From Epiperipatus broadwayi (taxonomy: Eukaryota > Onychophora > Udeonychophora > Euonychophora > Peripatidae), in NCBI GenBank assembly GCA_028023455.1, contig JAQFVV010006547.1, positions 684,001-748,000 on the forward strand: DNA of 64,000 bases. The letters are read 5' to 3'. Below the pieces are notes generated by a model. That model had not been told where the DNA came from. It ran no database searches and saw only the letters and a list, made by a program, of their open reading frames with translations. Each line of letters opens with the position of its first letter. Positions within the stretch are counted from its first letter, which is position 1. Below are positions 1 to 12,369 of this stretch, in pieces. The position numbers were made by a program, and so were the translations under genes.

Positions 1-87
1 TTATTGACATAGTTTTTAATTATGACTTTGTTTTTTCTGATTTTCATTTGAAGATCATATTTTTGCTTTTATTGTTCTAGCCTTCAA

Positions 88-189
88 GCATTGGTGGTCG
101 AGAGGTCAGCAACAGCTGCTTTACAAGCAGTTGTCTTGGGATAGCGGGTTCGCTTCCCAGTTGATGCTATGATACATAAGGAAAAAAAA
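88..189 (+). mobile_element. tRNA-derived SINE, copy A
   Basis: This short element folds as a tRNA. The acceptor stem is GCATTGG (88-94) with TTGATGC (161-167). A pol III A-box-like TGGTCGAGAGG lies at 95-105. The anticodon arm has an extended stem around loop TTTACAA (120-126), with TAC in the anticodon position. The T loop TTCGCTT overlaps a B-box-like GGTTCGCTTCC at 147-157. It is not a working tRNA: the T stem pairs at only three positions and A58 is replaced by C. The tRNA body is followed by TATGATACATAAGG and a short A run, not a T run. Copy B at 9529-9635 on the other strand shares both the tRNA part and this tail, which is what marks a SINE and not a tRNA pseudogene. The pol III boxes and cloverleaf are seen; the SINE status is inferred. 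Confidence 0.72.
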
Positions 190-2699
190 GTTGCCCTTGA
201 TAATATCACCGTAGGCATTAAAAAGAATTGGGGGAAATTATTTTTTCTTGACTAATAGTCACCTAAATTTTGTTGATAAAATTTTGTCTTATGTATTATA
301 GTAATTTTAAATAAGTTGACCACATACAAAGGTATTTTCAAATACAAGAGCACTCCTCATATCACTTTGCATTTTATTTTATATAAAATATTTATTTTCT
401 TTGTTTACAAAACATTTATATATTTACTCACACACATATATTATATTCTCTAGATTTTTTAATTATTTGGTAAATCTTTAAATGTGTTTTTTTCATGCTT
501 GTCTGCTTATTGAATATTTGTGAAAGAACGAATGTCTTTAGACATTCATGAATTATGTTAATTATTATTCAATTTGAATGTAAAATGAAATAAAGCTTGA
601 ATAACATTATTCTTTTTACCTTGTTTTAATTCTTCAAATCCATTGACTAAATTGATGTGTAAATAATGGATATGGGCCAAGTGGAAATGATCGTTTTTCA
701 TCTATACTGGATGATTTTCTGTTGTTGTTGTTTTTTAACTTTTGTATAGTTTTATTTATATTTAATTTAAGAATGTCTGTTTCTGCCTCACTTTTTAAAA
801 CTGATTTCTGTTTAAATAGTGGATGTAAATCATAATAAAGATTCATGTTTGCTCTAATTTTTGTCAATTATTTTATATAGAGAGAGTTATTTTTCTGGAA
901 AGCATATTTAATTTTATAAGTAATTTCCTACGTTTTCAGTTATATATCCCATTTTATTTTTAACAAAATCATATTTCACTGATCTTCAATTATGTCTAAA
1001 CAGACATTCAGTTATTTTTTTTTATGATTCTGAGACATTATTTTGTTAGTACTGATATTGATTGTCTTCAGAGATCTAGTTTTATTATTATCCTCCCCCC
1101 CCCTTTTTTTTTTGCAGGATTATTGAAGGGATATTTGTAGATATCTCATTATTTTTGTATGTTGTTACTTAAATAGCTTGATTATTTTTAATTCTATTTG
1201 AGGAAATTGGTGATCAGAGTCACATTTTACATCAGGCATAGTCATGTTATTTAACGACCATTGATCATTACCAGTTTTGAATTAAAACATTACTATATCT
1301 TAGCAAGGACAGCTAGTTCTCCAAAAACTCATTGCAAAGCAAGAAGATTGTATAAAAAGCAAGGGAATATAATGGTTTTCTATGAGACACAATTAAGCAT
1401 GTTCCTATGGATAAAATGTTTACCATAAATATATTAATAAACAATTTAACACACACACATATAGTAGTTTTTAATAAACTCCAATGTATAATATATGCAT
1501 GTGAAACTATTATTGTGTATTATGCATTTAAAATATGTGTTTATGTAATGGTAATGCAACTTAAATCTATGTAAAGGGGGGGGGGGGCACTTAACTTAAG
1601 GTTGTTCTTTTTTATAATCCATCCATCCAGTTTGCTATCCAGTTATCTGAATCATCAATGGTTCATTTTAAGGATCTATCATTGTCTTTTAAATTCTTAG
1701 ATGATCTTGTTTTTTTTTTTTTGGAGGGACATCAGGTATTGACAGTTGAGAATCTCTAGTGAAAAGGTTTAGAATGAATGGTTGACTTGTTTCTTTGATT
1801 TTCTTTTCATATAACATGTATTATATAAAGTCTCATTCATTGACTTAAGTTCTTTTTAAAATCGATAGAGTATTCTAAATCAAGTCAAAGCATTTGAAAA
1901 TGCTGTTTTTGTCTTTTCTACAGGCTTGTTGATTTTCTTATCTTCATTAGTTAATTCTTTCATGTGTGATTGCAAAAAAATTTTCAAGGTTGTCATTATT
2001 AATTTTTTATGAGCATCTTTATTCAAAGTGTTGGCAAAATACTGCATTAGTTTTTGTAGTACATTTTAAAGATTGCGATGATTCTTTGATCCATAGATTG
2101 AAGAAGTTATATGATGTTCCATGATCTTAATAGTTGTTATGATTCCATTGAAATGAGAATGTAACTGCAAACTTTTTTTTTAAAAAAGCTCAATGTTGCT
2201 AGAAAAATATATTTGGTTTCACTGTGCAAGCATACAAAAAATGGACCAAGGAAAGGCGAGTAAGCTCATAGTTGACAATTTTTTGTGATCATCTGCAAAA
2301 TTGTTAATCATTGCACTGAAAAAAACACACTGAAGTTAGTCTATATTTATGTGAAATTATTTAGAATTAAAAAAAAACAATGTCATTAATATCTCATTAA
2401 TTGTACTGTTGTGACCATAAAGACTTGTTATTTATCAACAATGTATAGGGAATCAATTTATAGGATTGTTCATTACCACAACTTATCAGACAATAATTTC
2501 AAAACAGAAAAAATTTTGACATGTTAAAAAAGAAAAAATTGTATCTAATGTTATTGTAATAAATATTTAAGACCTTTTTTTACAGTATGTATTATATAGA
2601 TCTAAATCAATAGCATTTTATATACAAGCATGCTATCTATAGGTTTTTTTATGGCATGATATATATAGTAGCCATTTTTTTTAAAATGATCTTGCAATT
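190..2699. other. AT-rich desert, no gene seen
   Basis: I see no coding potential here; the single small ORF on the minus strand near 634-867 is low-complexity lysine/asparagine-rich translation. The stretch contains a nine-C run followed by ten T and GCAG (1095-1117) and a run of twelve G (1576-1587), which stand out in such AT-rich DNA. Confidence 0.6.
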
Positions 2700-3700
2700 T
2701 TTTGAATAATACATTATATTGTAATGGCAGAAATACAGATCATTTAATTAAAAATTAAAAGCATGAAACTTCTTCAATTTATTGTTATTGCATTTTTATC
2801 GTATAAAATTTATTACTAAATGCTAATGGGTGAAATCAATTCTTTTTTTTAATTGCAGTTTTGATTTGACTGAAATTAGTCTTCATAAAGATTTTAATTT
2901 AAATTGCTCAACTGATTATTTTAGCTAATATATAATTGTATACACTTTATAATTAATTCTTAATAATATACAACCAAGATTCATTTTTAGTTTTATGCTG
3001 AATGAAATTTATATATATTTTTATATTATAATTTCTTAAATTTTCTATAACATCACTATTGTCTTGCATATGTCTGAAACAAATTACAAGATTGTGATTT
3101 AAAATCTAGGAAATAAATATTTTTTTAAACATAGATTTAGTAATTTTAATCATATAAAATAGATTATTAATTGCATAATTCATAAAATCATTTTCTGCTA
3201 CCCCTTGTCTTTTTACTGAAAAGAATTTAGATTAACAATAATAACAGTTTTTAGTAGAACATTTTAATTCAAAATTAGTTGACTCAATATTTCAGCTAAT
3301 ATATTACACAATTTAAAATTAATTATTAATAGTATAATATATGACCAAAACTTATTTTTTAGTTTACATTGAATGAAATTTGTATTTATTTTTTCAACAA
3401 CTGTCTGTATCTTTTTACATTTTTGATAATGTCGCTTTGCCTTGAATATCTCTGAAACAGATTATGATATTATGATTTAAATTAAGCAAATTCTGTACAG
3501 TAAATAATATTTTACACTTATATTTAGTTAATTTGATTGCATAATGTGTGAAACTTTTTCCCAACTACAATTACAGCAACTAAATGTTACAATTACTATT
3601 TGATGAGCATAATTTTTACTGCAAGAAAAATATTCCTATTAATAATTTTAATCTGTAAAAATAAGTGAATCTACAATTTTTATGCTAATGTGCACATTAA
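2700..3700. repeat. Degenerate tandem array, about 370-bp unit
   Basis: Two successive blocks align over roughly 300 bp: 2891-3215 and 3261-3570. Shared landmarks in order are ATTTTAATT (2891 / 3261), GCTAATATAT (2924 / 3295), a TGAATGAAATTT stretch, and CTGAAACA (3073 / 3452), giving a period of 370-380. The flanks at 2700-2890 and from about 3630 carry weaker partial matches, so more decayed units are likely. There is no coding potential. The divergence indicates an old array. Confidence 0.55.
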
Positions 3701-4000
3701 AAAATGTAATATTAATACATTTAGTTGTTGTACATAATCAAAATAGGCTTTTGATTACTTATTGTACCTAATAAAGCACTTTTTTACTTTTCTAGTTGTT
3801 AAAATTTACTTTAAAATTGTCATTAATTAATGTTTTGATTGTCTTGCAAAGAGACTGAATGAAAATTAAAGTTTTAGTCAATGAATCATATTTTAAATTT
3901 TATAATCAAAATACTGTGTAATATTGTATACTTTACTATGTAAAATTAATAATCACTGAAATGTACATTTTTATCATAAATGACAACATTTTTTTTTCAG

Positions 4001-4065
4001 ATGACATAAAGTCATCATCCTATAGTATCATCAATCTTATAAGATTGCTGCCATTTTCAAAATGG
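4001..4065. repeat. Cluster of three adjacent palindromes
   Basis: Three hairpins sit back to back. ATGAC-ATAAA-GTCAT is at 4001-4015, the perfect 16-bp palindrome CAATCTTATAAGATTG is at 4032-4047, and CCATTTT-C-AAAATGG is at 4051-4065. A T-run ending in CAG immediately precedes them. Function is unknown; they could be the end of a decayed inverted-repeat element. Confidence 0.5.
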
Positions 4066-5096
4066 CCACCAAAAAAATTCAAATTTTTTTTTGCAATCAT
4101 TATAGTGAATAATCAACTGTAAATCAAAATAGAAGGTGCAAATTGTTGAAAATCACTAGGTTATTTGAACTTATTTAGTGCTATCCAAATGAAAAGTTAC
4201 TAGGAATGATGTTGAAATGTTATATAAAATTCATTTCAGTAGTGAGACATACACCTGCTAATTTCATATTTTCATACTACATTCATTATATGATCATCTA
4301 TTCTTGAATTTTCTACTTATGTATTAAAATCTCCCATTAAAATTATTATCTTTTTTTTTTTAATAAATTTCTTCTATTTTAGAATTTTATATAACATGTT
4401 TTGCCAAGTAATCATGATAGTGTGATAGTCATTACCAATCATTCAGTAAATTGTAGCCTCAACAAAATGATCTAATGTTTTAGCCAATTGAAAAGACCAC
4501 CTAAGAAATAATCACTAGACTGTTTGTGGTAACATGGCCACCTCTGGCTAATGCATCACTGATATTGCAAAAAAAATAATATTTTTTTAATTAATTTTTA
4601 TTTTGTAATAAGGTTTTGTGTTTACAACACTACTTTCACATTTATTGTAGCAATCATGAACCTCTTACTTAATGGTAGATGTTTTTTTTCATAATCTATG
4701 CTAATATTATTTTTTCATATATCATCATGGCTTTATCTTGCATATCTAGTTATTACTTTTACATTCACTGACATGGATTCATCTTGATACTGGTCACTAC
4801 TCACATCACATGGTAAAATCTAATATTTTGTATTTTGTTTATCATAATATGGCAAAAGAAAAATAATCTTGTAATTTTTTCTGCATTTAGGACATGTGAG
4901 TGGCCTTGTATTATTTTCACAATGACATGTTATGTCATTACCAGATTTATTTCTCTCTGGACCTGAAGGGACCTAGGTCTTAAATACTAAATTTGTTTTT
5001 AACAAGCTGAAACAAAAAATATATATATAATAACTAACAAATATAGCATTTCAAACTATATAATCATGGCATGATAACATTTTCAAATTATATATA
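4066..5096. other. AT-rich, no gene seen
   Basis: Only low-complexity AT-rich sequence with short T and A runs and a small (AT)n next to the foldback element. No convincing ORF or RNA gene. Confidence 0.55.
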
Positions 5097-5707
5097 TATA
5101 ATCAGAATTACCTCAAATTCATAACTCATTAGACTAGCCAAGAAAATAAACTCTAAAAACACTACCAATGGTTTCATTGCTACTCACAGACTTCTCAAAT
5201 GTAAAGAACTACAAAATAACATATTTAGACTAAATATTACTCACAATTCCATTTATTTCCCATACATCCTTAATATTAAAATAACTTTAAATAAGTTAAT
5301 TGCATCAGAATTATAATTTTTTAATAATAAAGATTGTTTAATTTTTTTTATTTCACTTCTCTCAAAGAAGACAACCTTAGCTTCATCAAAATTAATAGTG
5401 TGGCTTGTATTAATTTTGATGAAGCTAAACTTGTCTTTTTTGAGAGAAATGAAATAAAAAAGAATTAAAGAATCTTTATTATTAAAAATTTATGATTCTG
5501 AAGCAGTTAACTTATTTAAACATTATTTTAATATTAAGAGTGTGTGAGAAATAAGTGGAATTGTGGGTAATGTTTAATTTAAATATGTTATTATTTTGTA
5601 ATTCTTTACTCTTGAGAAGTTTGCTTGTAGCAGTGAAATCATTGATAGTGTAAAGTTTATTTTCTTGACTAGTTTGGTCGATTTGTGAATTTGGGGTAAT
5701 TTTGATT
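5097..5707. repeat. Foldback element with ~300-bp arms
   Basis: The left arm (about 5097-5397) and right arm (about 5408-5707) are reverse complements over nearly their whole length, separated by a 10-base loop (5398-5407, GTGTGGCTTG). The pairing runs from CTTCATCAAAATTAATA / TATTAATTTTGATGAAG at the loop out to AAGAAAAT / ATTTTCTT and AATTACC / GGGTAATT at the ends, with scattered mismatches and almost no net length difference. AT-rich pairing may continue a little outward, to about 5060 and 5760. It could be a foldback MITE or a locus giving a long hairpin RNA. I found no target-site duplication, so mobility is inferred. Confidence 0.8.
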
Positions 5708-5769
5708 ATTTATTGACTAGTTTAGCTTTATGATTTAATGTTTATATATATGATTGTAATGGTATGAAT

Positions 5770-7340
5770 GAGAAGGTGCAATATGGTGAGATGGAATAAC
5801 ATAATAATTATTTCCAAATATAAATATGAGTTATATGAATATATAAAAAGCATGCAAATCTGCATATAAAAATAATTGATTAGAGAAATAATACAAGTTA
5901 CATCACCACCATTAAACAAGATTAATCAAGTCATCCTGTGTGACTTGATTTAAAAGAGATTCAATAGTCAGTGCCAAACTCAGATGCACACACATAAGTG
6001 CTACAATATCTTTCATAAAAATAATGGTGGGATTTTGATTCACGCTCATCATCATCAGTGCTCTGACTATATGTTACCATGAAGATCTGGTACAATTATA
6101 CACTAATTTATAATCTGTAAGGAAAAATAATAATATGCAGTAAATGTATTGTAAAGGTGATCTGGACTTTTGTGCCATCCAGAGAATCATCTGGATGTCC
6201 AAACAGAAACTTTCATATGTAAATAAATTGACTATTATTGCTCTAAACCTAGCTCAAGATCATAAGACTTTAGGAGTTATGACTTTGAACAAGAGAAAAT
6301 AAAATGTATAAGCTTATTCTACTTTAATTTGAATAGTTTTACTGGGATGATTTACAAATCTCTAAAATATACTATTATGTAACCAAGTTGCACATACTGC
6401 CAATTTATAGAACAGATAGTTTGGAGAATAAAGACATCAAAACTTATTTTTTAACAATTAGTTAATAAAGTAAGTAATAAATAATTAAGAAAATTGAAAA
6501 ATGGCATGATAATATGATAATTCCAACTTTGATATATTTTATCAAAAATGTAATTTCATGGAGTGAGTAATCTTAACTTATCATTGACTCTTACTTATTC
6601 ATTTAATTAGTCTTTACTTTAAATAGAATTATTTTTCCCTTCAATGATTGAAATTGTAAAACAACATTACAAAGATAAAAAAATTAAATTAGCTAAAACC
6701 CTTTTGCTTTTTTCTCATGAATATGTCCTATACAATTACATTTTGGAGAGAAAATAAGATAAAAAGAAAAAAAAAACATGTTTCAACAGTTAATAAAAAA
6801 TAAAAATTATTCAATATTATCAATTATTATTTATTTTAAAAATTATCTACCAGTATAGCTGTATATGTGCACATTACAATATCTTAGATTATTGTGGTTT
6901 TTTTTTTTTTGAGTCTTTCTTTGGTAGTTGTAATTTTCAGTTTTTTTACTGTTGTTTTTTTTCTAAGCTTCATTAATACATTTCCAGGATAATGCACACA
7001 GTTAAATTTATTCAGTTTTACAATAGAATATTTTCATGTTTCACACAAACTGAATCTATTCATTTTTCAATGAATTAACTTGCAGGTTGGCCTAACACAT
7101 AAAATGAGATAGTTGTATTTTTGGATGGAAAGGAAGCTTACTACAGATTACTTTAGAACTATTTTTCTATTACATTTAATTTAGTGAAAAAACTATGAAG
7201 TGAGGTTTGATGATACTCAGCTTCTAGCTAAAATTTATCCCATGGCTTTTTTCAATACATTTTAAAATCATTTTTTAAATAAGTAATGAGATGAGTCTTA
7301 CTTGAGATTACAAAACTTTTTTACTGTTCTCTTTTCAGCT
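5770..7340. other. AT-rich, no gene seen
   Basis: No coding potential. A small hairpin CATCCAGA-gaatca-TCTGGATG occurs at 6176-6197. Otherwise the stretch is low-complexity AT-rich sequence. Confidence 0.55.
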
Positions 7341-7348
7341 GAACATCT

Positions 7349-7505
7349 GCTACTGATTTCTTCAATAGCTTGATCTAGTCTGAATATTTCTGATGTTTTT
7401 TTTTTTTTGAGAGCTGATTCAGGAAAAACAGTTGCTACTGATTTCTTAATACCTTGATCAAGAATGACACCTGCTACTGATTTCTTCAATAGCTGAATCT
7501 AGACT
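7349..7505. repeat. Three short direct repeats (GCTACTGATTTCTT)
   Basis: A motif of about 31 bp, beginning GCTACTGATTTCTT and continuing with a variant of AATAGCTTGATCTAG, occurs at 7349, 7434 and 7473. Spacing is uneven (85 and 39 bp), and a T run interrupts the first interval. Read on the minus strand, the repeats give a similar short peptide pattern (LDQ.I.KS) in an open frame of 63 codons. That frame is too short and isolated to call a gene. Confidence 0.5.
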
Positions 7506-7509
7506 GGCT

Positions 7510-9528
7510 CTTCTTCACAAGATACTGAGATCTACTGCTTTAAGCACCCCCTATATTATTTTTGGAGCAACTGTGTATTCATCCAATCATTTCTTATCGC
7601 TTAAATCCTGACCAATTAAGCCTATTTTTATAAAATATTATTTGTTTATTTTCTTTTTTTTAATTAAAAAAAAAATTAATCATAAGAAAAATTCCTCCGT
7701 AATTATTTTTACTTTATGCCAAAAGACAAGATATATCTTTTAATTATACTTTGATTTGGACAACAGTACTTTTTGTTTTAGAAATAAAGAGAAAAGAAAA
7801 AAAACAAAACAACATGTCTTATCAAAAATATTAAAACCTTTTTTTTTCTTTTTAAAAAAAATCTAATAAATATAAATTTGTCTATTTATTTAATGGATAA
7901 TATTTCTGTAGTGTAATTTTAACTATAGCACTCTCACATAAGATATGACCCATTTCTATGCACTTTTAACACCTTATGTTGGAATGTAATCATAAATATT
8001 ATGACAAAAAAATGTGTGTAAAGGATGTATCTTTCTTATCTTTTAAAAGTTAAAATTAAAACTTTTCAATTACTTATTGAAGAGAAATTTTTTTTCTCTT
8101 AATACTTTTTTCAAAATTAAAACTGTTAAATACAATTATTAACAATAAAGAATAAAATAAATTATTTATTTTATCTTATAATTTTCTCTTTTTTTACAAC
8201 TATTTTTTCCAAATTATAAATATTTACATTTTTATTTTAAAAAACAATGTTTAGGATTTTTATATCATTTAATTCTCTCAATGGTTGGTCTGAGTTTTCT
8301 TATATTTTTCAGTAATTCATCCCATTGTGAGAATTGTTTGCAAGCCTTATATTGGAATATGCATATTTTTCTATATACAGTATATTTAAAATGTTAGTTC
8401 TAAAAAAATTCCATAGATGACAAGGAAATAGAAAATTTGGTAAGGGTAACCATCTAGACAAGCAGTGCTTTTGTCATCAATTTTCCAATTTTGTTTAGGG
8501 AAAATAGTTTGAATAACCAAAAAATGCATTTGCAATTTTATTACTATTCTAGATTCTTTTTATACAATAATTTATGCAATATTTATTAAAAATCAATAAA
8601 ATTAATTATTAATAATTTATTTTATAGAGAAATACTTTATTTTCCAAAACAGAATGTTATATTATTGGACAATGCAAATCTACCCTGAAGCTGTTTGCAT
8701 GTTTAGCTTCCTAGTAAGTGCTCTAATTATAACAAGTATGGAAAGATTGTAATTTTGTAATAAATATTGAAAAAGTTTAAACAAGAAGCAAATAAATATT
8801 CATTCAGATTTTTTTTAAAAAATGACAATTAATGAAGATTTTGTTGATTTTAATAAAACAAAATAATCTTCTAGAAATGATGATGTAATGAGCATTTTAT
8901 TTTGATTACGATTTCATTTTTTAAATATTTGTAAGAATAAAATCTGAATATTCAGAATTTATATCAGTAAATAGTTAAGTCAAATTTATTATTTTTTTGT
9001 TAATGATAATGGATTTAATTCTTAAACTTAAAGTTGAATGTTTACTGTAACAGAGAACAAAGGAAATTGACAACTTGTGAGAGAGTTAATAAATAAAAAA
9101 TATTTAAATAAATCAATACTTATTATAAAAAACATGAGAAAATTAAATCTTATTTCCTCATTCTAACTTTATGTTTATAAGCTTGTAATATTTGATATGG
9201 CCAGAGTTGGCCACTGTTTTAATATATCTAACTATATTATAATGGAACTTCATTTTTATTGTTAAATAAATTTATAACTGACAAGGAGAGAGGGAAATAT
9301 AATCAATATTTTACATCTTAATTAAACTGTCAGATGAAGATTGTCTCTAAATACACAGACTGTTGACATATTTCAAGACTGTTACACCCACTCTATAACT
9401 TCTGAAACCAAAATATTTCTGTGAATACTTTTTACTTATACTGAACATGAAGCCCCAGGGTACCATTCAGAATTAACTGGAATATTTTCAAGATCTTAAA
9501 CACTCCTAGGCTATCAGATAATGAATAT
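7510..9528. other. AT-rich, no gene seen
   Basis: Long A- and T-rich stretches with no supported ORF, RNA gene or recognisable repeat. Confidence 0.55.
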
Positions 9529-9635
9529 ATTTTTTTTTTCATATGTCATAGCATCGGCCGGGACGCGAACCCACAACTATCTGCAACCAACTACTTGCTT
9601 GCATGGCGGCTGCGATACCTCTCGGCTACCAACGC
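9529..9635 (-). mobile_element. tRNA-derived SINE, copy B
   Basis: Read on the minus strand, this is the same family as the copy at 88-189. The acceptor strands are GCGTTGG (from 9635) and CCGATGC (to 9551). The A-box-like TAGCCGAGAGG lies at 9618-9628 and the B-box-like GGTTCGCGTCC at 9561-9571. The tRNA part runs into GATGCTATGACATATG and then an A run (plus-strand T run 9529-9539). The gap between the boxes is about 45 nt, slightly longer than in copy A, fitting a head with a long variable arm. Differences in the acceptor stem from copy A keep the pairing (CC versus TT opposite GG). It is likely inactive. Confidence 0.72.
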
Positions 9636-9639
9636 AAGA

Positions 9640-12369
9640 CATATAGAATATTTAAAACACAAAATAATATAATTGACAAATTTTGTTATCTAAATGTTAT
9701 ACAGTGAAATATGGAGAGAGAATTCATGTCATATTAACAATTAAAACATTTGTTTACAAATCAAATTATAACAACACGAATAAAATAAAAATGAACTAAT
9801 TACAAAGTTATTTATCATAGTTAATTCCAATTTAAAGTTAGGAAATAAGAGTTTATGCTGTTCTAGCTTTAAGAAAGTTTATAAAGAAAATATAAGTATT
9901 GCCCCTTGTATTTCATTCAAGACTAAACTTTAATTTATTTTCTTACATTGATCTAAGGTTTGGCTATAGATTTTCTGGAATAATCTCCCCTGTCTTGACA
10001 GTTTTTAGAGTTTATGAATGGTGTTCTTGAATTGGTTTCCACATTTCTCAGTGGCCTGTAGATTCTTCCCATGACCTCAGCAGTGGCAAGTAGAAGGTTT
10101 TGGTCACATCTCAGGCTATCAAATGTATAGGAATTGCATGGTGAAAAACTGAATGAATATTCCATTTTGTGAGTCTAACAAGGCATGGTGGTGATAGAGC
10201 ATCTGCAGAGATTTTTATACATCACTAGAAGTTTATTATGATGATGAAAACTGCAAACTTAGAAATATAAAGCAAAATCATAGCAGTTTGAATAATCTTT
10301 TTTAATAACTTCAATAATAATCTTCTCACTCTACTAACTTTTATAATAATAATGTGTTAAAAATCTCAACTAATGAAAATTTATTAACTTATATATCTTT
10401 GACTAGTCATTGTCTTAGTGATCTACATCATTAATCCATTTTAGTTTTCTCTTCATTTTCTATTTAATTAATTTTTTTTTAATTACAGATTACAGTAAAA
10501 TAACATAATCCTTTTTTTTTTTTCTTGATTAGATAATTTGTAAAATTATTTTACATTCTGATTAGATAAAGATTACATTGTATTTCATTTCCCTTTTCAA
10601 ATAACTACATTAAATTATCTCATACAATTTTAAAATAACATTTTAGAATTTGTATTCTTTTTTTAAAAAAAGAAAAGTAAAATTTTACCAGCTTTCCTTG
10701 GCCAGTGATTATCTCCATTAAAATTTCTTTCATCTATAAAATCTAATTAAAATTCTTAAACTACCATTGTAATTTCATAATATTTTTCTCCCTTCTATAT
10801 TTTCTTTTATTTTAAATTGTATTTACAATAATTTGACCAGAGTTTTATTTTTCCTTTTATTTGTTTCTTAACTGGCTTTTGTTCTATATTTTAAAATCTC
10901 TTCCTTCTTTATCTGACTGACTACTCAATTGATAACCTTTTTATTTAAATATATATATATATATTCTTATTTTTAACATTTTAATTGTTTTTCTTTTTAC
11001 TTAACAGGTTTCTGTTACAATATGTATATTGTTATTGCAGCTGTTATTACTATGACATTATTCATATGCTAAACAAACATTGATGGCATATTTACCCACA
11101 CACATTAGTTAACATGGTGCGTTTATTACATGTCTTTAAGGCCAAGAAACACTATAGATGTTTTATTTCTTGTTTGTTCTTAACTGATACATCAGTTGAC
11201 TTTTTTTGAAGGCAAGATAATTGTATATACAAATGATTTTCTTTAATTAAGACATTTACAATAATAACAGACAAAACTAAATGATGATTCTCATTTTTAG
11301 GATATTGTAAAATCACCAGACAAGATAAAAGTTGTTGATGAGCAAAGAGAAGACTACTAAAAATCTGATTATGAATTCAGGTTGCCATTCATTGATTATC
11401 TTTTATTTAGATACCCACAATTGCAGATCACTTTCAAAATTCTGTTTATAAACATATCCACCAATCTATTTATTTATATATTGAAAATAACAGCATTTGA
11501 TAATAATATTTACTTTGTTTATTAGTTCAAGCTTAATAGTCATAACAGCATTACATATTTTTTTTTACATAAAACTTTTCCACTAAAAACTAGCTGATAT
11601 ACTAACATGAAAATCTTCAGAGTGAACCATTACATAAAATATCTTAGCAAAATTGGCAATTACGCATATGTGAATATCAAAATATAGCATACCATGACAT
11701 TTTTTCTTTCAATATGTTTTCAACAAACAAAACACTATGTGATAGTTGTTTAAATTTGACATTAATTAATACAAAACAAGTTATTGAAACATATATTTGT
11801 TTAAAGTTATTAGCCTAATATCAAAATTCTATAAGCTTTGGATTGAGTTTAAATGTTAAGATGTTTGAATTTTAAGTTGTTAATATGATTTGTATGAAAG
11901 ATAAAAATGACATTGCTGTATGTGTGGTTGTAGAAGGTTCTATTATCTTGAAACTAATCTGGAAGTGTGAATATAGTACCATTATCTATTGTTCATCAAT
12001 TTACTACATGTTTTTTGTCCTACATGATTTGGTGCAGAATTAGAATTGGAAGACTCTAGATCTCGATTTCCATTGATTATAATTTGAACTTATAATTCCC
12101 AAGAAACAAAGCATTTGTATAATATATTTTAGCTGGTTTTGAAGCAGTTCAAGTAGAGCGAATTACTTCTCCAAATTCATCTTAGAAGTTCTTTTATAGT
12201 CAAAACTTTTTTTCAAATAAAGTTATATAGTAGGAAATTTAATGTTGTTTCAGAATATTAAAAATGAGATATACTTAAGGGACTTTATCACATGCAGTTT
12301 TCTATATGATTTGAAGTTATTTACTATGATTGATCTGTATGGCAATCTACAGATCATTTAAATTTGAAT
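9640..12369. other. AT-rich, no gene seen
   Basis: No gene found. One short minus-strand ORF (9953-10165) lies in slightly more GC-rich sequence but matches nothing I recognise. A short (AT)n run lies at about 10950-10963. A small hairpin TGATCTGTA...TACAGATCA lies near 12330-12355, just before the large repeat. Confidence 0.5.

Noticed and set aside
88-167. Functional tRNA gene with TAC anticodon
   Set aside because: The T stem is half unpaired, the invariant A58 is changed, and the same degenerate tail follows the second copy. It is therefore SINE-derived.
1084-1117. Very strong polypyrimidine tract with GCAG, like a 3' splice site
   Set aside because: The following open frame has only about 17 codons and no recognisable content. 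C and T runs like this occur elsewhere as simple repeats.
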